From contig NC_092673.1 of NCBI RefSeq assembly GCF_964355755.1, positions 28,153,001-28,217,000 of the forward strand: a stretch of 64,000 bases of DNA, written 5' to 3'. The stretch's first letter is position 1; each line of letters starts with the position of its first letter. The stretch comes from Antedon mediterranea. Its lineage: Eukaryota > Echinodermata > Crinoidea > Comatulida > Antedonidae. The position numbers and the translations under genes were made by a program. Below are positions 1-13,000 of the stretch, piece after piece. The notes beneath the pieces are model-generated. The model was not told where the DNA came from. It saw only the letters and a list, made by a program, of their open reading frames with translations, and ran no database searches.

Positions 1-3000
1 ATTCAGGCTACACTCGCATCGAACAAGTCTGCCAAGGTAATGGCATTGCCATGAGATATTCTAGGACTACTATTTTTACTTTGTTTTAAAAAAATTGTTG
101 AATAAAGCTATTGTATAAGTTTATTCAAGTATTACCTTTTTATTTATTGTAATAATGTATTCGTTTTAGATGTGAATGAGTGCTTGTATTCATCTACAAT
201 ATGCAGCAATGAAAATGAAGTTTGTACAAACACACCTGGAAGCTATCTTTGTGAATGTGAACCCACCTTTATTCGTTCTAATGGGGAATGCTTAAGTAAG
301 TTGAGTGTTAGTTAGCATTTGCTAACTTGTTCCTAATGTACTAACATTTTGAAGCTTTCGACTTAGGAACAATTAAATTAATCATTAAATCCAAACGATT
401 GAAATTTGTATTTTGTTGATTAGCATCAAGACGGTTCAGAGGTCAGATACGTGTCATTGAGGTCAATAGATCAGCAGAACTTGCAGAATGGGACAACGAC
501 CTACTTGACAACACTAGTGACAAATATCAGACATACGCAACGCATATATGTATCATTGTAAGTTTTCAAACGTTATTTAATATCGAAAGTCTCTATATTA
601 CGGGGCGCCATCTGGCACTACTTCATTCTGTCCAGAATAAATAGTGTGTCGAACGGTGCTATGCTCTCCATTCGCCAGCACCTCAAAGTTTTCTTCTGGA
701 GTAAAGCTTTGTAATATGGAGGATTCGTTTGCTGCTCGAGTACAAAAGCCATGTGTATGTGCGTATGCGTTTCTGAATTACCTTTTTACATAACCAAAGC
801 TGCGTCAAACGGAGCGTCATGTTTTTGTAGACCTATTGAAAGTCGTGCATTATTCTAAAAGGTGATTTCAACAATTTTATTCATGGTTTGTTTACAATTG
901 ACATTTTATAATAGGTCGATGATATTTATGCAGAATCTTTACAAACAACCGCTACTTTCTACACGTGCAGTATCATAGGATTCAGTGAGGGCAGTATAAT
1001 ATCGGTGTATGAGATTCAGTTTTATGCCAATTCAACAGAGACAGCGAACAATCTTGTAGAGTTACTACTTAATGAAACAGATTTTGAGGATCGGTTGCAT
1101 AGCATTGATAACATGAGAAGTGTGCGTATTGATCCAACCCAGGTTACTATCCAAGGTTTGTCAACGTTCAACATTATTAATATTTTTTTTCTATTGGTGA
1201 ATATTATTTTTCTTTCGAGACTATATTTTCCGTTACACGCTCCGACAAATGTTATAATGCAAATCAAAACAGCTACACTGAATATCATAGATATGTGTCT
1301 GAATAATGTAATATACAAAATAATGAATGTTTATGAGTTGAATGGTGATAGTATTTCGTGAGTTGAAAGATTTAAAGGCTCTATTTGACTCGGCGTTTGT
1401 GCATCGTACATTAGTGCAAAATAATGAACAATGAATGCGCAATTAACCAATGTATTGACGAGAATACAAGCAGGTATGTTATAATAAAGGATAACCTATG
1501 AATAATGTTTGCTATTTATTCTAGAGTTCCCGATTGTCTGTGAAGATGACTACTGTAAAAATGGAGGAACGTGTCAAATTAACAATTTATTTGATCAATC
1601 ATGCAGGTTAGTTATTCACCATTAGTTGCACATTGTCTATTTGTTAGTGCGATTTACCTGGTTGACCTTTCACCTATTCTCATTTCTGTTTGTTGCATTT
1701 TTAACATTACTATTCAAATGTAATATGTTTAAAACAATCGCATCTTAAAAGAGAAGATTTTACTATTATCCTTTTCTCGAACTTTTTTTCAAATACAGTT
1801 GCGTAGATGGTTACAGTGGTGACAACTGTGATCTTAAAGGTAAACTACAGTAATTTATATAGTAATAATTGAATTGTTTAAGTCCGTGTCACTATAAAAT
1901 GTATTAATAAATTAAGACCAGGATTATTGCAATGTGCGTGTTCATATTGAACAGGGGAATGAGAGAACATAACTGGATGACAGTGGCCGTATAAAAAAAT
2001 ATTTTCCATAACAGAAATCTTTAAATTTATTTTGTTAAACAATTTGAATTTGGTTTCTTTTTTCAGCAAATAGCAGTGATTCTCTTCTCTGGATCTTGTT
2101 GGTTGTGTTGGGGCTTGTGTTCATAATTGTACTATTAGCTTGTTTCTGCTGTTTATTCTTCATCATTAAACGACAAAGGCGTGATACTCTACCTGCTAGG
2201 AAATCATGGCCAAATTTCCAATACCCAGCCGTCTGGAATCCAGCCAGAAACCAAAGCATGTCTGATTCATCTATTTCTACGTATCCAAGAGCTAGTGACT
2301 CCAGTCAAATGGCACATGTTGCACGTGCTATCGACGCTATGTCTCATCGTCAAGTAAGTCTCATGCGTCTGTGCAAGGCAATCTAACAACAGGACACTGA
2401 GCTCGCCTTCCCCTTTGATCTTATGTCTGGCTGCGAAAAATACCAACAATACTGTACTATGTACATGGGCGTGGGACTGATCGTGTCGTAGCAACAGATA
2501 AACCCTTTGATCTCCGGGGCTTAGCATCCTGTTGTTAGATTCCCTTTGTCTGTGTGTAACACAGATACTAGAATTATTATTGGAGGCCAGGAAGCCTAGA
2601 ATCAATCGACGAAGAATAATAGATTGGTCCCACAATACCGTTGATTTTACGACCATTAACAGTTAAAGTATTAACTATTAAGTCAACTCTCTCAATAATG
2701 AACTTTTCTGGAAAATATGTTTTTGGAAAAGTTTACAGTTTTCAGAGAGCCCGGTATATAGTAATATTTATGATAAATTGTGAATATATCAGTATTCTGA
2801 AACTAGTATATCGTTGTATTTCTTTAATGTAATGTAGAATCATGTATTTGATTTGCAAGACGACGCGTTGTCCAGCAACACGAGCGACTTCATCAGACCT
2901 TACGTAGCAACTGGTATGGAGAGTGCTGAACAACAGGTATGTTTAGTGATTATGAGGTAATTATTAATGTATTACATTCTAACCAGGATATCTGTAATAG

Positions 3001-3542
3001 ATTGTTATATTGTAGTACAGGAAAACTGAACATGTCCACTTAATTCATTCATTCGTTTTTATTTCACAGTGCATCACACTTGATAAGTTATTATAGATTA
3101 ATTCAAAGGGATAAATAAAAGCCTAGAAAAGACCAAAAAGCTCAAGATAGCTTTAAGCCTGGTTTCACCAGAACAAAATAACTACTATAAAACTACTAAC
3201 TAACTACAAAATACTACTACTAATAATAATAATTGGATTATATTGTATTTAAAATGTGAATTATTGACTGTAAATGTTTACGGTGATAACAACAAAAATC
3301 CGATGTGTAGTATTTAAAAGAATGTTCTTGAATTTCATCCAGAATTACTAAAGCAACATTCTGTTGTCGTTTCCTTTTGTTTATCTTTCTCTCAGCAGAC
3401 CTTACAAGATCAGCATGTACCATTTAGCTACTTACACAACCCCCGTCAAAGTGCATTTGTTGGATTTGCAAACCGAGGCTTCAGAACTAACCACAGATAC
3501 GACGACTCGGATTCCGATGACCATTATAATTATCTTAACTAA
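1..3542 (+). CDS. Membrane protein with EGF-like and SEA domains, 5' part missing
   Basis: Exons 1-36, 170-295, 424-557, 915-1155, 1525-1606, 1799-1839, 2067-2353, 2838-2936 and 3396-3542 keep one frame across GT/AG junctions (about 397 residues, stop TAA 3540-3542). The order is: end of an EGF module; a calcium-binding-type EGF (starts DVNEC); a SEA domain split over two exons (RFRGQIRVIEV to VYEIQFYANST); a second six-cysteine EGF (CEDDYCKNGGTC to CVDGYSGDNC); one hydrophobic segment (LLWILLVVLGLVFIIVLLAC); a basic stop-transfer KRQRR; and a ~130-residue cytoplasmic tail ending in acidic DDSDSDDHYNYLN. This is a type I single-pass surface protein, as in transmembrane mucins and other SEA/EGF proteins. 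The SEA domain has GSIIS, fitting the G|S autoproteolysis motif. I cannot assign an ortholog. The start lies left of the window. Confidence 0.85.
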
Positions 3543-3639
3543 TAGTTAGTGTTTTTCGCTTTATTTTCATTTCATCATTTATTTAATGTTCACAACAATG
3601 TTTACAAGTACAGTATTAAAAATTACAGTACTACAGGCA

Positions 3640-3856
3640 GTGACAAATAGTTGCCCGTTCCTTTCTGGTCAATAAGTTGCCCGTTCCTTTCTGGTCAAAT
3701 AGTTGCCCATTTGTTACTAGTCAGATTGTTACCCGTTTCTTTCTGGTCAAATAGTTTCACATTCCTTTCTGGTCAAATAGTTGTTCATCCATTTCTGGTC
3801 AAATAGTTGCCCGTTCCTTTCTGGTCAAATAGTTGTCCATTCCTTTCTGGTCAAAA
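3640..3856. repeat. Minisatellite, ~27 bp unit, about 8 copies
   Basis: Imperfect tandem copies of the core AATAGTTGCCCGTTCCTTTC followed by TGGTCA lie about 100 bp downstream of the stop of the SEA/EGF gene, probably in or just past its 3' UTR. Copies differ by a few substitutions. Confidence 0.85.
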
Positions 3857-4690
3857 TAGAACTATATGCGAGCAGAGAGCATGTTTCTTTGTTCTTATTG
3901 ATGTCTAGTTGGCACATCGTTATGCCAAAATTACTACTTTACTAAAAGTTTGTAAGAGTTTCTTATCTTTGTGTGTTTGCAAAAATAGCACTAGGCTACA
4001 CTATATCAAATGCTAGGTGTGAGAAAAAAATTTCATTGTATGTTTATTTTTTATTTATTCATATTAATTGGTTCAGTGCTTTTTCTAATTGCTTATATTC
4101 TAATTACCGTTGTGTTTTTATTTATTTACGATTTTTGATGTAAGTGGCCTGGAATCAAATGTACATTTTGTTATTTTTTTATTTTTCATATAAAACATTT
4201 AGTGTTGTTTAGCTGAACACACTGTAATCAGTATAGTAGGGACAACAACAACAACGCAAATTATATTTTGCAGCTATCCGCATAGAAACAACAAATTCAT
4301 ATTTAATTTTGAACAAGTTTTATAATTGATAATAATAATACATTTTAGTCCAAATTTTATGGTATTTTAGGATCCGTCCAAATTGGTATTATATTCGACA
4401 ATAAACTTTTTTTATTTTACTTTCATGTATATATTAAAATAATGTATTTTTATATAAATGTTAAAACTTATTTATAAACAAATAGGTATTTTTTATACAG
4501 TGTTGAACTTGAAACTTGTATTTTGTTTTTAAACATCAAAGCAATTTATTATTCTATAGAATATATTACAATTTGAAAAAAACATGTCTTTTTAAAGCGA
4601 TCAACTTTGTAAATTTAAACTTTGACATTTTATTTTTAATTCAGGCTTTTAGGAATACATTTTAAATAAAGAGTATGAAAATTTAAACAA
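3857..4690. other. AT-rich intergenic DNA
   Basis: Very AT-rich sequence with several AATAAA-like hexamers (for example near 4665). I see no exon, RNA gene or clear repeat. Confidence 0.5.
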
Positions 4691-4699
4691 ATCTCTGCC

Positions 4700-5344
4700 C
4701 ATTAGCAAATTTTATTCTTCAAAAAATGGCCAAAATATTATGCAAATAATACTGCTATATATCTGCAATGCAGTATCATCATCATACGAACAAGTTATTT
4801 TGAAAAATAAAAAGGTCGAATTTGGGAATGTTTTGAAAAAAATCTTTTTTTTTAAATATCTATTGAGGCAACATACCCAAAACACATTAATGTGATACTG
4901 TGCATCTCGCAATATGATATATATTGGCATTTTGTCGAAAAACGGACAAATATCGATTTGTTAACACAGAAATGGAGAAATTTGGCATTTTTTCGACAAA
5001 TTGCCAAAATTTCTACTTTTAAAATACTGTACAGGTTTTTTTTTGAAAAATAGCTAAAATATCCACTTTTTTTTAATTCAATAATTATGCGATAATATGG
5101 ACATATATGCGCATATATTGTGTTATCATCATCATATAGAGCCATTGTAAATACTTATGTCAAAAAATAAAAGGGTCGAAATTTGGCCAATTTCCCTGTA
5201 AATACCGGCACCGAAAATTTTTCTAAATATGGCCAAAATACGCACTTTTTAAAATACTGTTATATGCAATATTATTGCTATATATGTGCATATATTACGT
5301 TATAATCATCTGATAGACGTATAGTCCCCAGTTATGTCAACAAA
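4700..5344. repeat. Degenerate edge of the palindromic satellite
   Basis: Blocks such as AATAAAAGGGTCGAAATTTGG, GAAAAATAGC and AAATGGCCAAAAT recur in the same order as in the array that follows but are much more diverged. They look like old, decayed monomers at the array margin. Confidence 0.6.
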
Positions 5345-8300
5345 TAAAAACTAGTACAGGGTAATTTTCGAAAAATGGCCATTTTCTTACCCTTTTATTT
5401 TTTGATATAAATAGTTACTATATCAAAATAAACATGCGCAGAGTCGAATATTGGGTTCTGCGCATGTCAATTATGCTATAGTAACTAGTTTTATTGGAAA
5501 ATAAAAAGGTCAAAATTTTGCCATTTTTTGAAAAAATCCCCGTACTATAGTACAGGGAAATTTTCGAAAAATGGCCATTTTCGACCCTTTTATTTTTTGA
5601 TATAAATAGTTACTATAGCATAATAAACATGCGCAGAGTCTAATATTAGGTTCTACTCATGTCTATTATGCTATAGTAACCAGTTTTATCTATTTTTTGA
5701 CATAAGGGGTTACTATATCCAAATAAATATGCGCAGAGTCGAATATTGGGGTCTGCGCATGTCAATTATGCTATAGTAACTAGTTTTATCGGAAAATAAA
5801 AAGGTCGAAATTTTGCTATTTTTTGAAAAAATCTCTGTACTATAGTACAGGGAAATTTTCGAAAAATGGCAATTTTTCGACCCTTTTATTTTTTGATATA
5901 AATAGTTACTATTAGGTTCTGCGCATGTCTATTATGCTATAGTAACCAATTTTATCTATTTTTTGACATAAGGGGTTACTATATCCAAATAAATATGCGC
6001 AGAGTCGAATATTGGGGTCTGCGCATATCAATTATGCTATAGTAACTAGTTTTATTGGAAAATAAAAAGGTCAACATTTTGCCATTTTTTGAAAAAATCC
6101 CCGTACTATAGTAAAGGGAAATTTTCGAAAAATGGCCATTTTCGACCCTTTTATTTTTTGATATAAATAGTTACTATAGCATAATAAACATGCGCAGAGT
6201 CTTATATTAGGTCTGCGCATGTCTATTATGCTATAGTAACCAGTTTTATCTATTTTTTGACATAAGGGGTTACTATATCCAAATAAATATGCGCAGAGTC
6301 GAATATTGGGGTCTGCGCATATCAATTATGCTATAGTAACTAGTTTTATCGGAAAATAAAAAGGTCGAAATTTTGCTATTTTTTGAAAAAATCTCTGTAC
6401 TATAGTATAGGGAAATTTTCGAAAAATAGCCATTTTTCGACCCTTTTATTTTTTGATATAAATAGTTACTATAGCATAATAAACATGCGCAGAGTCGAAT
6501 ATTATCTACTACGCATGTTAATTATGCTATAGTAACCATTTTTATCTATTTTTTGACATAAGGGGTTACTATATCAAAATAAATATGCGCAGAGTCGAAT
6601 ATTGGGGTCTGCGCATGTCAATTATGCTATAGTGACTAGTTTTATCGGAAAATAAAAAGGTCGAAATTTTGCTATTTTTTGAAAAAATCTCTGTACTATA
6701 GTTCAGGGAAATTTTCGAAAAATGGCAATTTTTCGACTCTTTTATTTTTTGATATAAATAGTTACTATAGCATAATAAACATGCGCAGAGTCTAATATTA
6801 GGTTCTGCGCATGTCTATTATGCTATAGTAAACAGTTTTATCTATTTTTTGACATAAGGGGTTACTATATCCAAATAAATATGCGCAGAGTCGAATATTG
6901 GGGTCTGCGCATGTCAATTATGCTATAGTAACTAGTTTTATCGGAAAATAAAAAGGTCGAAATTTTGCCATTTTTATGAAAAAATCCCCGTACTATAGTA
7001 CAGGGAAATTTTCGAAAAATGGCCATTTTCGACCCTTTTATTTTTTTATATATATAGTTACTATAGCATAATAAACATGCGCAGAGTCGAATATTGGGTT
7101 ATGCGCATGTCAATTATGCTATAGTAACTAGTTTTATCGGAAAATAAAAAGGTCGAAATTTTGCTATTTTTTGAAAAAAATCTCTGTACTATAGTATAGG
7201 GAAATTTTCGAAAAATAGCCATTTTTCGATCCTTTTATTTTTTGATATAAATAGTTATTATAGCATAATAAACATGTGCAGAGTCGAATATTATCTACTG
7301 CGCATGTTAATTATGCTATAGTAACCAGTTTTATCTATTTTTTGACATAAATGGTTACTATATCAAAATAAACATGCGCAGAGTCGAATATTGGGTTCTG
7401 CGCATGTCAATTATGCTATAGTAACTAGTTTTATTGGAAAATAAAAAGGTCAACATTTTGCCATTTTTTGAAAAAATCCCCGTACTATAGTACAGGGAAA
7501 TTTTTGAAAAATGGCCATTTTCGACCCTTTTATTTTTTGATATAAATAGTTACTATAGCATAATAAACATGCGCAGAGTCTTATATTAGGGTCTGCGCAT
7601 GTCTATTGTGCTATAGTAACCAGTTTTATCTATTTTTTGACATAAGCGGTTACTATATCAAAATAAATATGCGCAGAGTCGAATATTGGAGTCTGCGCAT
7701 GTCAATTATGCTATAGTAACTAGTTTTATCGGAAAATAAAAAGGTCGAAATTTTGCTATTTTTTGAAAAAATCTCTGTACTATAGTACAGGGAAATTTTC
7801 GAAAAATAGCCATTTTTTGACCCTTTTATTTTTTGATATAAATAGTTACTATAGCATAATAAACATGCGCAGAGTCTAATATTAGGTTCTGCGCATGTCT
7901 ATTATGCTATAGTAACCAGTTTTATCTATTTTTTGACATAAGGGGTTACTATATCCAAATAAATATGCGCTGAGTCGAATATTGGGGTCTGCGCATGTCA
8001 ATTATGCTATAGTAACTAGTTTTATCGGAAAATAAAAAGGTCGAAATTTTGCTATTTTTTGAAAAAATCTCTGTACTATAGTACTGTACAGGGAAATTTT
8101 TGAAAAATAGCCATTTTTCGACCCTTTTATTTTTTGATATAAATAGTTACTATAGCATAATAAACATGTGCAGAGTCGAATATTATCTACTGCGCATGTC
8201 AATTATGCTATAGTAACCAGTTTTATCTATTTTTTGACATAAATGGTTACTATATGAAAATAAACATGCGCAGAGTCGAATATTGGGTTCTGCGCATGTC

Positions 8301-9176
8301 AATTATGCTATAGTAACTAGTTTTTTCGGAAAATAAAAAGGTCGAAATTTTGCCATTTTTTGAAAAAATCTCTGTACTATAGTACAGGGAAATTTTCGAA
8401 AAATGGCCATTTTCGACCCTTTTATTTTTTGATATAAATAGTTACTATAGCATAATAAACATGCGCAGAGTCTAATATTAGGTTCTGCGCATGTCTATTA
8501 TGCTATAGTAACCAGTTTTATCTATTTTTTGACATAAGGGGTTACTATATCCAAATAAATATGCGCAGAGTTGAATATTGGGGTCTGCGCATGTCTATTA
8601 TGCTATAGTAACCAGTTTTATCTATTTTTTTACATAAGGGGTTACTATATCAAAATAAATATGCGCAGAGTCGAATATTGGAGTCTGCGCATGTCAATTA
8701 TGCTATAGTAACTAGTTTTATCGGAAAATAAAAAGGTCGAAATTTTGCTATTTTTTGAAAAAATCTCTGTACTATAGTACAGGTAAATTTTCGAAAAATA
8801 GCAATTTTTTGACCCTTTTATTTTTTGATATAAATAGTTACTATAGCATAATAAACATGCGCAGAGTCTAATATTAGGTTCTGCGCATGTCTATTATGCT
8901 ATAGTAACCAGTTTTATCTATTTTTTGACATAAGGGGTTACTATATCCAAATAAATATGCACTGAGTCGAATATTGGGGTCTGCGCATGTCAATTATGCT
9001 ATAGTAACTAGTTTTATCGGAAAATAAAAAGGTCGAAATTTTGCTATTTTTTGAAAAAATCTCTGTACTATAGTACAGGAAAATTTTTGAAAAATAGCCA
9101 TTTTTCGACCCTTTTCTTTTTTGATATAAATAGTTACTATAGCATAATAAACATGTGCAGAGTCGAATATTATCTA

Positions 9177-9900
9177 TTATATAACACCTAAATAAATTCC
9201 TGTCATTTGATTGGACGAATGTGGGTCACATGGCGTGCAATAGTACGCACTATTCAACGATCGTTAAATAGTACTTTTTGAAACATTTTTGTGTACGAAA
9301 AAAAAAACGTCTCGCGGATGAAAAAAAATCTAGTACACAAATTATCCTATGATATGTACTGTGAAATACAACAGCGCCACCTGTCGTCCAAACCACCGCG
9401 AGATATGCAACAGCAGCAGATATTTGTGTACGATTTGGACATTATGTACTAATTTCATTCAAAAAGGCATTGAAATTAGCTTTAGATCGTTTTTAGGATT
9501 TTGATTAATTAATGGGGACATCCCTACAAGACGTGGAATTGTTGGAAAAACCATAATTAGCTTAGATAAGTTCCAATTGTCTGTCGAAGTTTTGCCTTTC
9601 AGCCAAGCTAGTACTAGGCTACTAGGTCTAGCCTAGTAGGCCATGCTAGTATTAGGCTAGGCCTAGCCTAGGCGTTTTAGCCTTGCTAGGCCTAGGATTG
9701 TTTGGTCGTTTGTTGACATAATTAACACAGAAGTAGGTGTGTTTACGAAATCCATATAAATATAACATTTAATATAACATTATTAAAAACCAAATGTTAC
9801 TGTTTTTAATCAAATGTGTGTGAATGAAATGTAGTAAGCTTTGGCTAGGGCTACCTTTTATTTGATTCAAATAACTAGAATTTATTTAGATGTTATATAA
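9177..9900. mobile_element. Non-autonomous DNA transposon inserted in the satellite
   Basis: The left end TTATATAACACCTAAATAAA and right end TTTATTTAGATGTTATATAA are inverted copies of about 24 bp. The ~720 bp interior is unrelated to the satellite, has no coding potential, and contains a CTAGGCCT-rich tract (9605-9700). It interrupts a satellite monomer after GAATATTATCTA, so it inserted after the array formed. Confidence 0.7.
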
Positions 9901-10062
9901 AACAAATAATGAATGTTTTGTATTCGTGTAATGGTACAAATAATGGCACTTGGTGAATGATGAAAGGTTATATCAACTCGGCTTTGCCTCGTTGATATAA
10001 CCTTTCATCATTCACCTCGTGCCATTATTTGTACCATTGCACTCATAAACATTCATTATTTG
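9900..10062. mobile_element. Foldback palindrome next to the inserted element
   Basis: A ~160 bp near-perfect palindrome. AACAAATAATGAATG through GGTTATATCAAC pairs with GTTGATATAACC through CATTCATTATTTGT around a short CGGCTTTGCC loop. The satellite resumes at 10064. It is either a separate foldback element or the distal end of one composite insertion. Confidence 0.7.
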
Positions 10063-13000
10063 TATACTGTGCATGTCAATTATGCTATAGTAACCAGTTT
10101 TATCTATTTTTTGACATAAATGGTTACTATATCAAAATAAATATGCGCAGAGTCGAATATTGGGTTATGCGCTTGTCAATTATGCTATAGTAACTAGTTT
10201 TATCAGAAAATAAAAAGGTCGAAATTTTGCTATTTTTTGAAAAAATCTCTGTACTATAGTACAGGGAAATTTTCGAAAAATAGCCATTTTTTGACCCTTT
10301 TATTTTTTGATATAAATAGTTACTATAGCATAATAACCATGCACAGAGTCTAATATTAGGTTCTGCGCATGTCTATTATGCTATAGTAAACAGTTTTATC
10401 TATTTTTTTACATAAGGGGTTACTATATCCAAATAAATATGCGCAGAGTCGAATATTGGGGTCTGCGCATGTCAATTATGCTATAGTAACTAGTTTTATC
10501 GGAAAATAAAAAGGTCGAAATTTTGCCATTTTTATGAAAAAATCCCCGTACTATAGTACAGGGAAATTTTCGAAAAATGGCCATTTTCGACCCTTTTATT
10601 TTTTTATATAATTAGTTACTATAGCATAATAAACCTGCGCAGAGTCGAATATTGGGTTCTGCGCATGTCAATTATGCTATAGTAACTAGTTTTATCGGAA
10701 AATAAAAAGGTCGAAATTTTGCTATTTTTTGAAAAAAATCTCTGTACTATAGTAAAGGGAAATTTTCGAAAAATAGCCATTTTTCGATCCTTTTATTTTT
10801 TGATATAAATAGTTATTATAGCATAATAAACATGTGCAGAGTCGAATATTATCTACTGCGCATGTTAATTATGCTATAGTAACCAGTTTTATCTATTTTT
10901 TGACATAAATGGTTACTATATCAAAATAAACATGCGCAGAGTCGAATATTGGGTTCTGCGCATGTCAATTATGCTATAGTAACTAGTTTTATTGGAAAAT
11001 AAAAAGGTCAACATTTTGCCATTTTTTGAAAAAATCCCCGTACTATAGTACAGGGAAATTTTCGAAAAATGGCCATTTTCGACCCTTTTATTTTTTGATA
11101 TAAATAGTTACTATAGCATAATAAACATGCGCAGAGTCTTATATTAGGGTCTGCGCATGTCTATTATGCTATAGTAACCAGTTTTATCTATTTTTTGACA
11201 TAAGCGGTTACTATATCAAAATAAATATGCGCAGAGTCGAATATTGGAGTCTGCGCATGTCAATTATGCTATAGTAACTAGTTTTATCGGAAAATAAAAA
11301 GGTCGAAATTTTGCTATTTTTTGAAAAAATCTCTGTACTATAGTACAGGGGAATTTTCGAAAAATAGCCATTTTTTGACCCTTTTATTTTTTGATATAAA
11401 TAGTTACTATAGCATAATAAAACATGCGCAGAGTCTAATATTAGGTTCTGCGCATGTCTATTATGCTATAGTAACCAGTTTTATCTATTTTTTGACATAA
11501 GGGGTTACTATATCCAAATAAATATGCGCTGAGTCGAATATTGGGGTCTGCGCATGTCAATTATGCTATAGTAACTAGTTTTATCGGAAAATAAAAAGGT
11601 CGAAATTTTGCTATTTTTTGAAAAAATCTCTGTACTATAGTACTGTACAGGGAAATTTTTGAAAAATAGCCATTTTTCGACCCTTTTATTTTTTGATATA
11701 AATAGTTACTATAGCATAATAAACATGTGCAGAGTCGAATATTATCTACTGCGCATGTCAATTATGCTATAGTAACCAGTTTTATCTATTTTTTGACATA
11801 AATGGTTACTATATCAAAATAAACATGCGCAGAGTCGAATATTGGGTTCTGCGCATGTCAATTATGCTATAGTAACTAGTTTTTTTGGAAAATAAAAAGG
11901 TCGAAATTTTGCCATTTTTTGAAAAAATCTCTGTACTATAGTACAGGGAAATTTTCGAAAAATGGCCATTTTCGACCCTATTATTTTTTGATATAAATAG
12001 TTACTATAGCATAATAAACATGCGCAGAGTCTAATATTAGGTTCTGCGCATGTCTATTATGCTATAGTAACCAGTTTTATCTATTTTTTTGACATAAGGG
12101 GTTACTATATCAAAATAAATATGCGCAGAGTCGAATATTGGGGTCTGCGCATGTCTATTATGCTATAGTAACCAGTTTTATCTATTTTTTTACATAAGGG
12201 GTTACTATATCAAAATAAATATGCGCAGAGTCGAATATTGGAGTCTGCGCATGTCAATTATGCTATAGTAACTAGTTTTATCGGAAAATAAAAAGGTCGA
12301 AATTTTGCCATTTTTATGAAAAAATCCCCGTACTATAGGACAGGGAAATTTTCGAAAAATGGCCATTTTCGACCCTTTTATTTTTTGATATAAATAGTTA
12401 CTATAGCATAATAAACATGCGCAGAGTCGAATATTGGGTTCTGCGCATGTCAATTATGCTATAGTAACTAGTTTTATCGGAAAATAAAAAGGTCGAAATA
12501 TTGCTATTTTTTGAAAAAATCTCTGTACTTTTATTTTTTGATATAAATAGTTACTATAGCATAATAAACATGTGCAGAGTCGAATATTATCTACTGCGCA
12601 TGTTAATTATGCTATAGTAACCAGTTTTATCTATTTTTTGACATAAATAGTTACTATATCAAAATAAACATGCGCAGAGTCGAATATTGGGTTCTGCGCA
12701 TGTCAATTATGCTATAGTAACTAGTTTTATTGGAAAATAAAAAGGTCGAAATTTTGCTATTTTTTGAAAAAATTCCCGTACTATAGTACAGGGAAATTTT
12801 CGAAAAATAGCCATTTTTCGATCCTTTTATTTTTTGATATAAATAGTTACTATAGCATAATAAACATGTGCAGAGTCGAATATTATCTACTGCGCATGTC
12901 AATTATGCTATAGTAACCAGTTTTATCTATTTTTTGACATAAATGGTTACTATATCAAAATAAACATGCGCAGAGTCGAATATTGAGTTCTGCGCATGTC

